This document shows positions 15,205 through 24,235 of a stretch of DNA of 38,037 nucleotides, in pieces. Within the stretch, counting starts at the first letter, position 1, and every line of letters starts with the position of its first letter. The DNA comes from CAZTLE01 sp964614415 (GTDB lineage: Bacteria; Bacteroidota; Bacteroidia; Flavobacteriales; Flavobacteriaceae): NCBI GenBank assembly GCA_964614415.1, contig CAZTLE010000010.1:1-38037 (forward strand), read 5' to 3'. A program made the position numbers and the translations under genes. The notes below the pieces were generated by a model. The model searched no databases and had not been told where the DNA came from. It was given only the letters and a program-made list of their open reading frames with translations.

Positions 15205-16074
15205 ATGAGCACAACAAAGAGAATTTCAGTTTCCAGAGTCCTGATATCATTGGGGCTTCTTAGCCTGCTACTTTCATGTCAAAACTATAACGATTCCTAT
15301 GCTGAAGAAGTTTCTATGGAGTCTACCGGGATCAACGCCGATTTCAAAGTAGTAGAAACAGACGAATCCGCCGGGATGTCAAATCCGTTGGAAGATTCCG
15401 AAGCCAATACCGCAATTGACCTGAAGATCATCAAGTCGGCCAATGCCAGATATAAGGTGACGGATGTTAAGGAGGCGACAAAGAAGATCAAAGCGATTGC
15501 GCGGAAGTACCAGGGGTATGTATCGGACTTGAGATATCAGAATACGTTATACCGAATAGAAAACCGCTTTACGATCAAAGTGCCCCACCAGAATTTTGAT
15601 GTCGTCATGGACTCCATTAGTGCTGTGGCTGAATTTACGGAAGAGGAAAGCATTACGACCAAAGACATCACCGAAGAATATGTGGATTTACAGTCCCGCC
15701 TGAAAACCAAATTAGAAGTACAGGCGCGATACGAGGAGATACTTCGCAGTAAAGCCAGGACGGTGGAAGAAGTGTTGAAGACAGAAGATAAGCTGCGCAT
15801 TATCCAGGAAGAGATCGAATCGGCCCAGGGCAGGCTAAAGTATTTAAGCAATAAAGTGGCTTTTAGTACGATCCAGGTTGATCTTTACGAAACTGTCGAG
15901 TATACCGAAGAACCTGATACCTATACCAAAACATTCGGGGATAAGGCGAAGAATGGATTTTCATTTGGCTGGAATATGATCGAATCGGCCCTGTTGTTCC
16001 TGGTCTACATTTGGCCTGTTTGGATTGTTGTGATCGGACTATTCCTCTTCTTAAGGCGCAGATGGAAGTCATAA
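15205..16074 (+). CDS. DUF4349-domain lipoprotein
   Basis: A 289-residue membrane-anchored protein: lipobox LLLSC (C25), an acidic linker (about 30-75), the DUF4349 domain (about 73-240), and a C-terminal transmembrane helix (about 261-283) followed by RRRWKS. The domain shows the family pattern: a beta part starting IIKSANARYKVTDVKEA, the GYVSDLRYQ strand, the TIKVPHQNFD segment, then a long coiled coil with DLQSRLKTKLEVQARYEEIL and the strand VAFSTIQVDLYE. Function is unknown in the literature I recall; members have been linked to envelope stress. It has its own -7 element and terminator, so it is probably a single-gene unit. Confidence 0.9.
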   Translation: MSTTKRISVSRVLISLGLLSLLLSCQNYNDSYAEEVSMESTGINADFKVVETDESAGMSNPLEDSEANTAIDLKIIKSANARYKVTDVKEATKKIKAIARKYQGYVSDLRYQNTLYRIENRFTIKVPHQNFDVVMDSISAVAEFTEEESITTKDITEEYVDLQSRLKTKLEVQARYEEILRSKARTVEEVLKTEDKLRIIQEEIESAQGRLKYLSNKVAFSTIQVDLYETVEYTEEPDTYTKTFGDKAKNGFSFGWNMIESALLFLVYIWPVWIVVIGLFLFLRRRWKS

Positions 16075-16083
16075 CGGATAGAG

Positions 16084-16116
16084 AGTTCCCTGGAGTTTTT
16101 CAGGGAACTTCTTTTA
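16084..16116 (+). terminator. Rho-independent terminator after DUF4349 gene
   Basis: Perfect nine-base-pair stem AGTTCCCTG (16084-16092) with CAGGGAACT (16101-16109), eight-base loop GAGTTTTT, followed by TCTTTTAG. It lies ten bases past the stop codon and before the convergent DUF4157 gene. Confidence 0.85.
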
Positions 16117-16137
16117 GTTTTGAAGGTGATTCAATGA

Positions 16138-17427
16138 TCAGTAGGTCTGGTCTTCAATTTGATTGCTGGTCGTATCTCCGAAGGGTCCGAAGTGGGTAAT
16201 CTTGACCTTCTCCGACTTAGGGTAATATATCACAGTGATAAACCAGTTCTTTTTGCCCTTTTCATCCATTCCGAGGTTCAGGACATAGCTATATCCTCCT
16301 TGCTGTTCGTTTTGATAGTCGAAATGACCTCTTGATCCGATAATATGGTTTCTCAATTGTTTGCGGGCTATTGTGGCTTTAGAGGATTTGTTCCCAAGTT
16401 TAAAGAAGCTACCATGTCCGTGATAACTGTCCTTTAGAAATCCTTTAAACTCCGGCAATGTGTCTGGCACCTTGGGTTCAGAATCCTCTTTGGTCTCGGT
16501 TTCCTTCTCCTTGGTTACTGCTGTGCTTGGACCTGCTTTGGGGGTGCCGGTACTTACACCCCATTTGGGGGCGGATTCTTCCGAAGTGGACGTGAGGTAT
16601 TCTTGTAACGTCTTTTCTACCTCGCTTTGAGCATTTTTGTACACCAGCATATCCGTTTGCTGTTGCTTCTGGTTCATCGACGGACTGTCAATAGCATTCT
16701 TTTTGGCAAGTGCGAGTTGGTTCTTAAGCGTTCTCATTTTCACCGTCCATTGCTTAAGTTGTTCGACTGATTTGGCATTCTTCACAATGACATCGGTATC
16801 CTTACCGAATATCTGCTTGACAAGGGCTATGTTGCCTGAACCTATGCCCAAAAAAGCACCGGTGGTTATTAATTGATGCACTCCTTTCGAACCGGAGCCT
16901 TTATCCAAAGAGGACTCAGGTTTTCCTTTCATCTGAAGTGCTTTGGTGCCCATAATATCGGCCTCCTTCTCCAGTTGTGCGTCGTCATTGATATTGACAC
17001 CTTGTTTCATCTGATGCGTTGGCTGCACGCGACCTTGCTTCTGCTGCACTACGTGCCACGTTTCGTGGGGAAGATGTTTCTCCTGTCCGGGGCCAATATG
17101 AATTTCATTGCCCTTTGCAAAGGCATGGGCCTGAAGCTGGGCAGGTTTTTGCGAATTGTACTTTACGCTAACATCGTCCAGGGAGATTCCGGAAAGCTGT
17201 TCGGCTCCCGACTTCAAATTGTCCGGAAGGCCGGTAGTATTAGCTTTCTTTTGAATAGCACCTGTCTTTGTAACACCTTCACTGGTGTTCGCCATCTCCT
17301 GAAATTTCTTAAGCGAAGCAGTCGATTCGCGTTCATCTTTGAACTGCATTGCATTCGACTTTGCTGTCTCCGTTCTCCTCGATGGAGGTTTCTTGTCCTT
17401 GTTTTTCTTTGAGCCTGAAGTTTGCAT
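16138..17427 (-). CDS. DUF4157 (eCIS-core) protein with C-terminal domain; putative effector
   Basis: A 429-residue protein without a signal peptide. Residues 1-75 are low-complexity and charged (KKNKDKKPPSRR). The DUF4157 / eCIS-core domain lies at about 78-168, with GNEIHIGPGQEKHLPHE and the metalloprotease-like HETWH (H121-H125), then AQLEKEADIMG. A Lys/Gln-rich helical region (about 185-270) and a Thr/Glu/Pro/Ser linker follow. A distinct C-terminal domain (about 310-429) contains DSYHGHGSFF, RGHFDYQ and WFITVIYYP. DUF4157 is known as a marker of proteins linked to extracellular contractile injection systems and other toxin systems, and its HExxH motif is thought to act in processing. No injection-system structural gene is in the window. 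The C-terminal domain is not recognised and could be a toxin. Confidence 0.85.
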   Translation of the reverse strand: MQTSGSKKNKDKKPPSRRTETAKSNAMQFKDERESTASLKKFQEMANTSEGVTKTGAIQKKANTTGLPDNLKSGAEQLSGISLDDVSVKYNSQKPAQLQAHAFAKGNEIHIGPGQEKHLPHETWHVVQQKQGRVQPTHQMKQGVNINDDAQLEKEADIMGTKALQMKGKPESSLDKGSGSKGVHQLITTGAFLGIGSGNIALVKQIFGKDTDVIVKNAKSVEQLKQWTVKMRTLKNQLALAKKNAIDSPSMNQKQQQTDMLVYKNAQSEVEKTLQEYLTSTSEESAPKWGVSTGTPKAGPSTAVTKEKETETKEDSEPKVPDTLPEFKGFLKDSYHGHGSFFKLGNKSSKATIARKQLRNHIIGSRGHFDYQNEQQGGYSYVLNLGMDEKGKKNWFITVIYYPKSEKVKITHFGPFGDTTSNQIEDQTY

Positions 17428-17565
17428 GACACCATCTAATAGTGAAAGATCAAGATACCGGTCTTTTAGCAGGAATGCTATACGTATAAGTACGTAAACC
17501 TATTTGGTCTTTTCCGCTTCAGTCCTCCACACTCTCACTTAACCACTTTATACAATGAAAGCGGG

Positions 17566-17682
17566 GCTTCACACATTAATGCATTAATGCCACTTATTTC
17601 AGTGCTATTTTCCATAAAAATTTTGCTGAACGACACTCTTTTCTCCCCGGATGGTCGTCACTTCACTATAACCATTTACATT
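17566..17682 (+). promoter_or_regulatory. Leader A: conserved upstream module of the T9SS lipase gene
   Basis: This stretch aligns almost without gaps to 20775-20892, in front of the first Rhs gene. Shared blocks are CTTCACACATT (17567-17577), an A/T block TA-N5-TTTG (17615-17625), AACGAC (17629-17634) and GGTCGT (17653-17658). ACGAC and GTCGT form an inverted repeat with a 19-base spacer in both copies. It also contains a 16-base perfect palindrome, CATTAATGCATTAATG (17574-17589), not shared by the other copy. Confidence 0.65.
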
Positions 17683-20667
17683 ATGAGAAAAACATTATTT
17701 CTGTTATGTGTATGCCTATGCTTATGCACCATGACCACAGTCACAGCCCAGAGGTTGGCGGCTCCAGCGAGTAATCCTTTCACCGTCCAGGCAGATCAGG
17801 TATACAGCGATCTGGACAAAAGTGTTATCCCCACCGATATCTTATATGACAGGGTGTTTCCCTATGCAAACCTTAGGGAGTTCAACCAAACGGCGACTGA
17901 TACCTCTAACACGACGCACTATTTTATTGCTTATGCCGAATTACAACAGGCAGACTATACCTCCAGATGGGGCGCCGTTACCTCATTGAAAAATACCATC
18001 AATGGTCTTCCTGAAGACCAAATTCCCGTAGGGATTATCAATGTTGACTTTAACTATTTCGACGAAGGAGCCATACAGAATAATCAGCTTACGTTCAATG
18101 GGCTCACCAATAAACTACAGGATGTACCGGGCAGAAGTCCCGATCCTTATCTCACTACAAGAGCCTTGGTGGTAAGTAACTTACGTGATTTCACTTCCGG
18201 ACTTACGGTATCCATTGTAACAAATGATGCGTACAACATGACAGCGGCGAGTAAAACAATACAAAGTGTGGAAGCTAACTTTGGCAGTGGATATGTTTTG
18301 CTACCCAATAACTCTAGTACACAGGTCACATTTCCCAGTGCAGGGATCAAGACAATTATGTACAAGATCACATATACCGACAATACAATTCAATACACCA
18401 AGAGCAGGATAAGAGTCATTGATCCCAATGCCAGTTTGCAGGTGGGAAAATCGGCACAAACCGGTAAAGGCCTTGGACAACCTGTCAATACAGGTTGTAC
18501 GCCGATCAATCAAGATATACCATTTACCAGTAATTACGGCTTTCAGGGTTATGATGAAAGTACGAGCTACAGGGGTGCGGGAGAATACCGAATCTATCGC
18601 GGAGGAAATTCCGTTGACAATCCGGTTATTGTTGTTGACGGATTTGACCCATACGAAGGAACAGGAGACGGTATTGGCACAACTGATTTATATAACATTT
18701 TCAATCAGAACGGTACAGCTATAAGTCTGGTGTCGGATGAATATGATATTATACCATTGAACTTCACGAATACGGTTGATAATGGAAAGCACTTGAATGG
18801 CGGTACGGATTACATTGAGCGAAACGCAATGACGCTTGTTACATTGATAGAAGCTATAAACGATTGCAAAGTTGGAAACAACCCCGTGAAGGTGGTAGGC
18901 TTTAGTATGGGTGGCGTGGTGGCCAGGTATGCCCTGGCCTATATGGAAGCCAATAATATGACACATGATGTCGATTTGTTTGTTTCCGTAGATTCGCCGC
19001 ATCAGGGTGCCGTGGTACCTATTGGTATTCAGGAGATGTTAGAATTGGTTGATGATATTGTTCCTGGAGGTAATATAGCAACCACTATATTGGATACCCC
19101 TGCGGCCAAGCAATTATTGGTACATCACTACAAGGCAAACTCCAAAACACCGGTAGGGGCTCCGGGGTTCCATGATCGATTCTATAATGATCTAAATGCA
19201 CTGGGGTTTCCGCAAAATTCACGGAACGTTTCGGTCGTAAACGGCGTGTCCACAGGGCTTAACATTAACCCCATTGGAGGGCGATATGTCGATGCTGTGG
19301 CGAGCACCGGAATACTGCTTCCTGGAATGAGAATAAAAATGAAACTAGACTACACGCCGGATAGGGGATTGACGAGAAATGCATTCGATTTTATAGCTCA
19401 GGTCAAATTTTTAGGAATCTACATTACGGTTTTCAAACGAATTCGCCAGGCAACCACTATTGTAGGTATAGGGAGTTATGAAAATACACCCGGAGGTTTT
19501 TACGATGTTGATGGACTCATTGGGAGTACGGTGAGTGATGTGAATGATTTTTTTGATATCTGGCTAATCGAGCTATTGATCCTGGATATAAACATTCAGT
19601 TGCAGGATCCTAATTTTTCTTTCATTCCGGTTAAAAGCGCCCTGGCTTTTGATGGTTCTATAGATTTATACGAGGATTTCTCGCAACGCAATCTGGTTTG
19701 CTCGGGGGAAACTCCGTTCGATTCTTATTTCACGGAGGTAGGTGATAATGAAGAACATCTTGTTTTGAATTTCAATAGTTCGGAGTTTATTCGCCAGGAG
19801 ATATTGGGGAATCCGCAACTTCCTAATGCCCCGTTTTCCAGCATGGAGATAGAAGGCCCGGACATTGTTTGCTCGAGTGATATGGTTACCTATGAAATAG
19901 CGAATTGCGTGGGTATGGATGTTGATAATTGGACAGTTTCAAGCAATTTAAATATTGAAACCTCAGACGAAACATCCGTAACCATAACGGTAGATAACCC
20001 TAATGGGGCTGCCTATGTGCGTGCCCATGTAGCTGGACAAATCATCACCAAAGATATTTGGGTGGGTACTGCCGGTGCACCAACCTTCTTGAATGGTCCT
20101 ACCGAAGTAGATACGGGAGGAGAGTATACATATACTGGCGGGGGCGCACCGGGGGCGACACATTACGAGTGGATACTACCCTATCCTTTTGACCCTGCAA
20201 CCGATGTACGCAATCCATTCGATTACAACGGTGATAACTGGCAGATGTATCCGGAAGGGAATCATCCGTCCTATGAAACTATTACTGCATTTTCAGGTAT
20301 GGGAGGTCATAACGGTCTAGTGCAGATTGTGGCTTATAACCAATGTTCGGGTCCTTATGGAGGTGGTTCAAGACATTTGGAAGTAGAACATACGAATACC
20401 GGAGGATGTACCCATTGCAACAGTCCAATAACGGTAGTGCCTGCGCCCAACCCGGCCGACGGGTCTTTTCAATTAGACTTCACTTCTCAGCCTCCAGGGG
20501 TTTATGATATCTATTTATACGATTCAATATCGATCATTCATTATTACGCCAGGGTGAGTAATGACCTCGTAACGGTGAATACATCAAATCTTCCTACCGG
20601 AGTGTACTTTTTACATATTTACTTTCCGGGTGAGGTGACTCAGCAGCAGGTGATAGTTCAACATTAA
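17683..20667 (+). CDS. T9SS-exported lipase-like alpha/beta hydrolase
   Basis: A 994-residue secreted protein. The ATG at 17683 gives a perfect signal peptide (MRKTLFLLCVCLCLC... to TAQ); an in-frame ATG 32 codons earlier falls in the conserved leader. After a beta-rich N-terminal part (about 25-290) comes a PGAP1/lipase-like alpha/beta hydrolase with NPVIVVDGFDPYEG and the nucleophile elbow GFSMGG (residues 406-411, S408), followed by SVDSPHQGA. A PKD-like beta module (GPDIVCSSDMVTYEI) leads to a type A T9SS C-terminal sorting domain (about the last 80 residues, with PAPNPADGSFQLDF and LPTGVYFLHIY). It should cross the outer membrane by T9SS and be released or attached to the surface. The substrate is unknown, probably an ester lipid. 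Confidence 0.9.
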   Translation: MRKTLFLLCVCLCLCTMTTVTAQRLAAPASNPFTVQADQVYSDLDKSVIPTDILYDRVFPYANLREFNQTATDTSNTTHYFIAYAELQQADYTSRWGAVTSLKNTINGLPEDQIPVGIINVDFNYFDEGAIQNNQLTFNGLTNKLQDVPGRSPDPYLTTRALVVSNLRDFTSGLTVSIVTNDAYNMTAASKTIQSVEANFGSGYVLLPNNSSTQVTFPSAGIKTIMYKITYTDNTIQYTKSRIRVIDPNASLQVGKSAQTGKGLGQPVNTGCTPINQDIPFTSNYGFQGYDESTSYRGAGEYRIYRGGNSVDNPVIVVDGFDPYEGTGDGIGTTDLYNIFNQNGTAISLVSDEYDIIPLNFTNTVDNGKHLNGGTDYIERNAMTLVTLIEAINDCKVGNNPVKVVGFSMGGVVARYALAYMEANNMTHDVDLFVSVDSPHQGAVVPIGIQEMLELVDDIVPGGNIATTILDTPAAKQLLVHHYKANSKTPVGAPGFHDRFYNDLNALGFPQNSRNVSVVNGVSTGLNINPIGGRYVDAVASTGILLPGMRIKMKLDYTPDRGLTRNAFDFIAQVKFLGIYITVFKRIRQATTIVGIGSYENTPGGFYDVDGLIGSTVSDVNDFFDIWLIELLILDINIQLQDPNFSFIPVKSALAFDGSIDLYEDFSQRNLVCSGETPFDSYFTEVGDNEEHLVLNFNSSEFIRQEILGNPQLPNAPFSSMEIEGPDIVCSSDMVTYEIANCVGMDVDNWTVSSNLNIETSDETSVTITVDNPNGAAYVRAHVAGQIITKDIWVGTAGAPTFLNGPTEVDTGGEYTYTGGGAPGATHYEWILPYPFDPATDVRNPFDYNGDNWQMYPEGNHPSYETITAFSGMGGHNGLVQIVAYNQCSGPYGGGSRHLEVEHTNTGGCTHCNSPITVVPAPNPADGSFQLDFTSQPPGVYDIYLYDSISIIHYYARVSNDLVTVNTSNLPTGVYFLHIYFPGEVTQQQVIVQH

Positions 20668-20774
20668 GATTATATCGAAGAATCAATGTAGCCGACCAGA
20701 GATAATTTGGTCGGCTTTTTCATTGTCGGAATTCTTTACGTATTCTCTTTACAGCTTCACATAATCAAAATACG

Positions 20775-20892
20775 CCTTCACACATTGGGGTATTGAATTA
20801 GTTTAATTCGAAGCTACTTTCCTTTAAAATTTTTGCCGAACGACGCACTGTTTCCCCCAGAGGGTCGTCGCCTTACGCTAACACTATTTGAT
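20775..20892 (+). promoter_or_regulatory. Leader B: conserved upstream module of the first Rhs gene
   Basis: Second copy of the module described at 17566-17682. CTTCACACATT is at 20776-20786, TA-N5-TTTG at 20825-20835, AACGAC at 20839-20844 and GGTCGT at 20863-20868. The distances between blocks and to the ATG (20893) agree to within one base with the first copy, although the bases between them have diverged. Confidence 0.65.
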
Positions 20893-23800
20893 ATGAAGAC
20901 ACATGCTTTGTTTTTCCCCAATTTGAGGGAAGCGGTCTTTTTGGTCGCTATGATTTTTTGTTCGGTTACATTAATGGCTCAGGATGATCCTACCGCTGTG
21001 CCAATAATATTTCCCGCCTCCCCTGAGGCTGCGACATTAGGTCGGTTTGGAGAGGTTCCAGTAAACTCGGCAGTAGGTATGGCAAGCTTTTCGGTGCCAG
21101 TTTATACCTTCTCGGAGAAGGACATTGAACTACCTATAGCTTTAAATTATCAACACAATGGCCTTATCGTTGATCAGATTCCAGGCCACCTTGGAGTGGG
21201 ATGGAACTTGGCGGCCGGGGGTATGGTAACACGTCAGGTGAGAGGAAAGCCAGATGACCATATAAATGGATATTGTGGTGAGCTAATGACCGGAGCGAAC
21301 AGAGTACTGCCTTATTTAAATAACACTCTTCCCGCGATTCAAAGAAAGATTCTGCAAGAAGATACTTCCAATGGTATAGTAGACACCCAACCGGATAAGT
21401 TTGTGGTAAGTGTGGGCAGCATGAGTGCCACGTTCTATCTGGACGAGAATAGACAACCCATTATCCTTCCCTACAAGCCATATATTATTGAACCCGTTTT
21501 TTCGAACGACAAGATTGTTCGATTCAATATCACAGATGACAAAGGCGTACTGTACATTTTCAGTGAAGAAGAACAGACCCGTAGAGTAGGAGGATTAACC
21601 GGAGGAGAACATCCGTTGGCTCCGTTGTTCAATTGGTATACTTCCGGATGGAAACTGACCCAAATAAGTACCCCGGACAATAAGACTATAGACTTCAGTT
21701 ATGAAGACGTGCATTTCTTTCAGAAATCACTGGCTCAAAGTTTTACGAACAGGACCTTTGGGAATTGCGACCCTTCCTCCACGTCCTATACTACCAGATA
21801 TTATGAGGTTAAATCCAAATTGATTAAGGAAATTGATTTTCTGGATGGTAAACTGGAATTCAATAATTCCATAGTAAGCTTCACTACGAATCATCTTAGT
21901 AATTATAACAAGTACAGGTCAAGACTTAATAGCATTGAACTTAAGAATGACCACAACCAGGTCATTTCCAGATTCGATTTGCAGTATGATGATATTAATA
22001 AGACCCGCAAATTGCTTACGGAAGTCAAGCTTAACAGTGACAATACCAATACCTATGGATTTGAGTATAACGGAGCCCCTTCAGACAATATCAATCTGGC
22101 ACAACAAGATTTCTGGGGCTATTACAACAACAACGGAACGGGAAAACTAATCGATAATTTAAATGTTTTTGATCTCTACGGTCTTAGACAACCTGATTTC
22201 GAGAAGGCCAAAACGGGCTCACTTAAGAAAATCACTTATCCAACAAAAGGGTATACCGAGATTACATATGAACCGAATTCTGTTGATCCAACAAACAATC
22301 AGGTCCCTTATGAGTGTACTTCGGCTCAAACCAATATGTATGTACCCATTCATGCCTATTTGGGATATACGGATCAACAAAACGGGATACATGAAAAGAC
22401 AAATAGCACGACAATCACAATTGAAGAACCTTATTTATATGCCGATATCCTTTTGTGGGCTGAAAAAGTCGCAGGAGAGGATGGAGAAGTTTGGGGAGAT
22501 GCTACAGCTTATATTTATCAGGTTGGTGGAGTCACCGAAGCCTGTGCTGACCAGGCTTGTGCTGGGGAAGTGGCGCCATATCCGCTATTGGGTTGTCAGG
22601 GTAGGAGTATTTCATTGGATGCCGGTCCGCTTCATACCGAGGAACAATTAAGAAAGTACACTCGCAGAGTAAAACTAAATCCAGGACAATACGAGCTATT
22701 CGTGGAAGTAAAGAATCTGTGGGGAACGCCGGGTGTTCCAGGACCCTGGACGGTAGGTGATGTTATTACCGCCAAGGCAGAAATATCTTTCTATGAAGAC
22801 GACGGAAGTCCGCCTCCATTAGCGGTGGAAGTTGGAGGTATGCGAGTTTCAAACATTAGAAGTTGCCCGGATAACGATCCGACCAACTGTGTGATAACCG
22901 AATACATTTATGAGAACGATGAAGGGGTCAGCCTTGGTCAGTTGTTCAGAAAAAGAAATCTCACCTCCTACAATAGCACCAGAATTATCAATACATCTTC
23001 TACTAACTGCTACTCTACCTACACTAATTATTCCAGTAGTAGCAATTTGCCACTGGCGTACTTCATGGGATCTCACGTCTTCTATAATGACGTGAAAGAG
23101 CAAAAAGTGTCTCATGCGGGAGCCGCTTTGGGCTATACAAAAAGAAAGTACATTTTTCCTTCGGTGCCCCAGAACGAGACTTACCCATTTATCCAACGGG
23201 ATACCAAAGATTATAAAAACGGGAAGATTAGCCTGGAACAGATATATAATGATCAGGATGAGTTGTTAGTGGAGAGTGACTATCAGTATCAGTTTACAGG
23301 TACCCTGAATGGAATTGATCAGACGGTATACGGTTTAAACATAGGGAGCGATGAAGTTCATATTCTTGAAACACCAACGTTCGGTATCATAACCACCTAT
23401 GTGTATAAAGATAGTTTTTCAACCTTCGAGAACACACATCAGTTTGACTTGCTCGCAGCAATGACAACAAAACATTGGGAAGATGGTGTGTTAATTGAAA
23501 AAGAAACCACCTATACTTATACGAATCCCCAGAGTCATAGACGCACTCAGGAAGATGAGGACAGCGATGGTTCTGTTCTTAAGAGTGAATACTTATATCC
23601 GTATGACATTAGTCTGGGAGTTTACAACCAGATGATATTTAAAAACCGAATTGCCAAGCCTGTACAGACAAAGAAGTACATTGATAATGCGTTGATCTCC
23701 AATGTTAAAATGGAGTACAAGAACTGGGGGGTCAACATTATAACTCCCGAAATAGTAAAAACGGCTAAGGGAACGAATAGTCTTGAAGATCGCTTGATCT

Positions 23801-24228
23801 ACTACAACTATGACGGAGATGGTAATCCTCTGGACCTTGCAAAGGCTTCCGGAACCAGGATTTCTTATATCTGGGGTTATAATAGTATTTATCCCATTGC
23901 CCAGTTAGAGGGAGTGCCCTACAGCGACATACCGGCTTCCACTATTATTAATCTCAAAACGCTGTCGAATAACGACAATGACTCGTGTGACGGGACCGGT
24001 AGTTGTAATGAAACCAGCCTAAGAAATGCGTTGGATGGCCTAAGATTGCAATTTCCTAATGCCCTTATTACTACCTATACCTATGATCCCATGGTGGGGC
24101 CAACTTCAGTTACCGATCCGACAGGTCAGACACTATTCTACCGGTACGATAATCAAAACCGACTTGAATACGTGATTGACCTGGACGGAAATGTGTTAAA
24201 CAAAACAGAGTACAATTTCAAAAACTAA
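20893..24228 (+). CDS. Rhs/YD-repeat shell protein, N-terminal half of a split Rhs system
   Basis: A 1111-residue exported protein. The signal peptide (about 1-30, ending LMAQ) is followed by a start typical of flavobacterial Rhs proteins (FGEVPVNSAVGMASFSVPVY, then NYQHNGLIVDQIPGHLGVGW) and YD-type beta-hairpin repeats (for example IDFSYEDVHFF, DFLDGKLEF, YGFEYNG, TYTYTNPQSH). An inserted beta-sandwich lies in the middle (about 490-650), and clear YD repeats close the chain (TTYTYDPMVGPTSVTDPTGQ, YRYDNQNRLEYVIDLDG). It has no hypervariable toxin tail: it stops inside the shell and the next gene continues seven bases later. The pair probably builds one cocoon from two chains, as TcB and TcC do in Tc toxins (analogy, not shown). 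The frame is open upstream to a TTG, but the ATG at 20893 gives the correct signal peptide. Confidence 0.88.
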   Translation: MKTHALFFPNLREAVFLVAMIFCSVTLMAQDDPTAVPIIFPASPEAATLGRFGEVPVNSAVGMASFSVPVYTFSEKDIELPIALNYQHNGLIVDQIPGHLGVGWNLAAGGMVTRQVRGKPDDHINGYCGELMTGANRVLPYLNNTLPAIQRKILQEDTSNGIVDTQPDKFVVSVGSMSATFYLDENRQPIILPYKPYIIEPVFSNDKIVRFNITDDKGVLYIFSEEEQTRRVGGLTGGEHPLAPLFNWYTSGWKLTQISTPDNKTIDFSYEDVHFFQKSLAQSFTNRTFGNCDPSSTSYTTRYYEVKSKLIKEIDFLDGKLEFNNSIVSFTTNHLSNYNKYRSRLNSIELKNDHNQVISRFDLQYDDINKTRKLLTEVKLNSDNTNTYGFEYNGAPSDNINLAQQDFWGYYNNNGTGKLIDNLNVFDLYGLRQPDFEKAKTGSLKKITYPTKGYTEITYEPNSVDPTNNQVPYECTSAQTNMYVPIHAYLGYTDQQNGIHEKTNSTTITIEEPYLYADILLWAEKVAGEDGEVWGDATAYIYQVGGVTEACADQACAGEVAPYPLLGCQGRSISLDAGPLHTEEQLRKYTRRVKLNPGQYELFVEVKNLWGTPGVPGPWTVGDVITAKAEISFYEDDGSPPPLAVEVGGMRVSNIRSCPDNDPTNCVITEYIYENDEGVSLGQLFRKRNLTSYNSTRIINTSSTNCYSTYTNYSSSSNLPLAYFMGSHVFYNDVKEQKVSHAGAALGYTKRKYIFPSVPQNETYPFIQRDTKDYKNGKISLEQIYNDQDELLVESDYQYQFTGTLNGIDQTVYGLNIGSDEVHILETPTFGIITTYVYKDSFSTFENTHQFDLLAAMTTKHWEDGVLIEKETTYTYTNPQSHRRTQEDEDSDGSVLKSEYLYPYDISLGVYNQMIFKNRIAKPVQTKKYIDNALISNVKMEYKNWGVNIITPEIVKTAKGTNSLEDRLIYYNYDGDGNPLDLAKASGTRISYIWGYNSIYPIAQLEGVPYSDIPASTIINLKTLSNNDNDSCDGTGSCNETSLRNALDGLRLQFPNALITTYTYDPMVGPTSVTDPTGQTLFYRYDNQNRLEYVIDLDGNVLNKTEYNFKN

Positions 24229-24235
24229 TGTAGCC

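Noticed and set aside
16318..16328. GTCGAAATGAC inside the DUF4157 gene, similar to the repeat arm at 1579-1588
   Set aside because: It lies within a coding region (encoding part of HFDYQ) with no matching second arm; taken as chance.
17628..17658. ECF-type promoter reading of GAAC...GTCG in the shared leader
   Set aside because: The spacing between GAAC and GTCG is 22 bases, longer than the 16-17 usual for ECF promoters; the inverted-repeat explanation fits both copies better.
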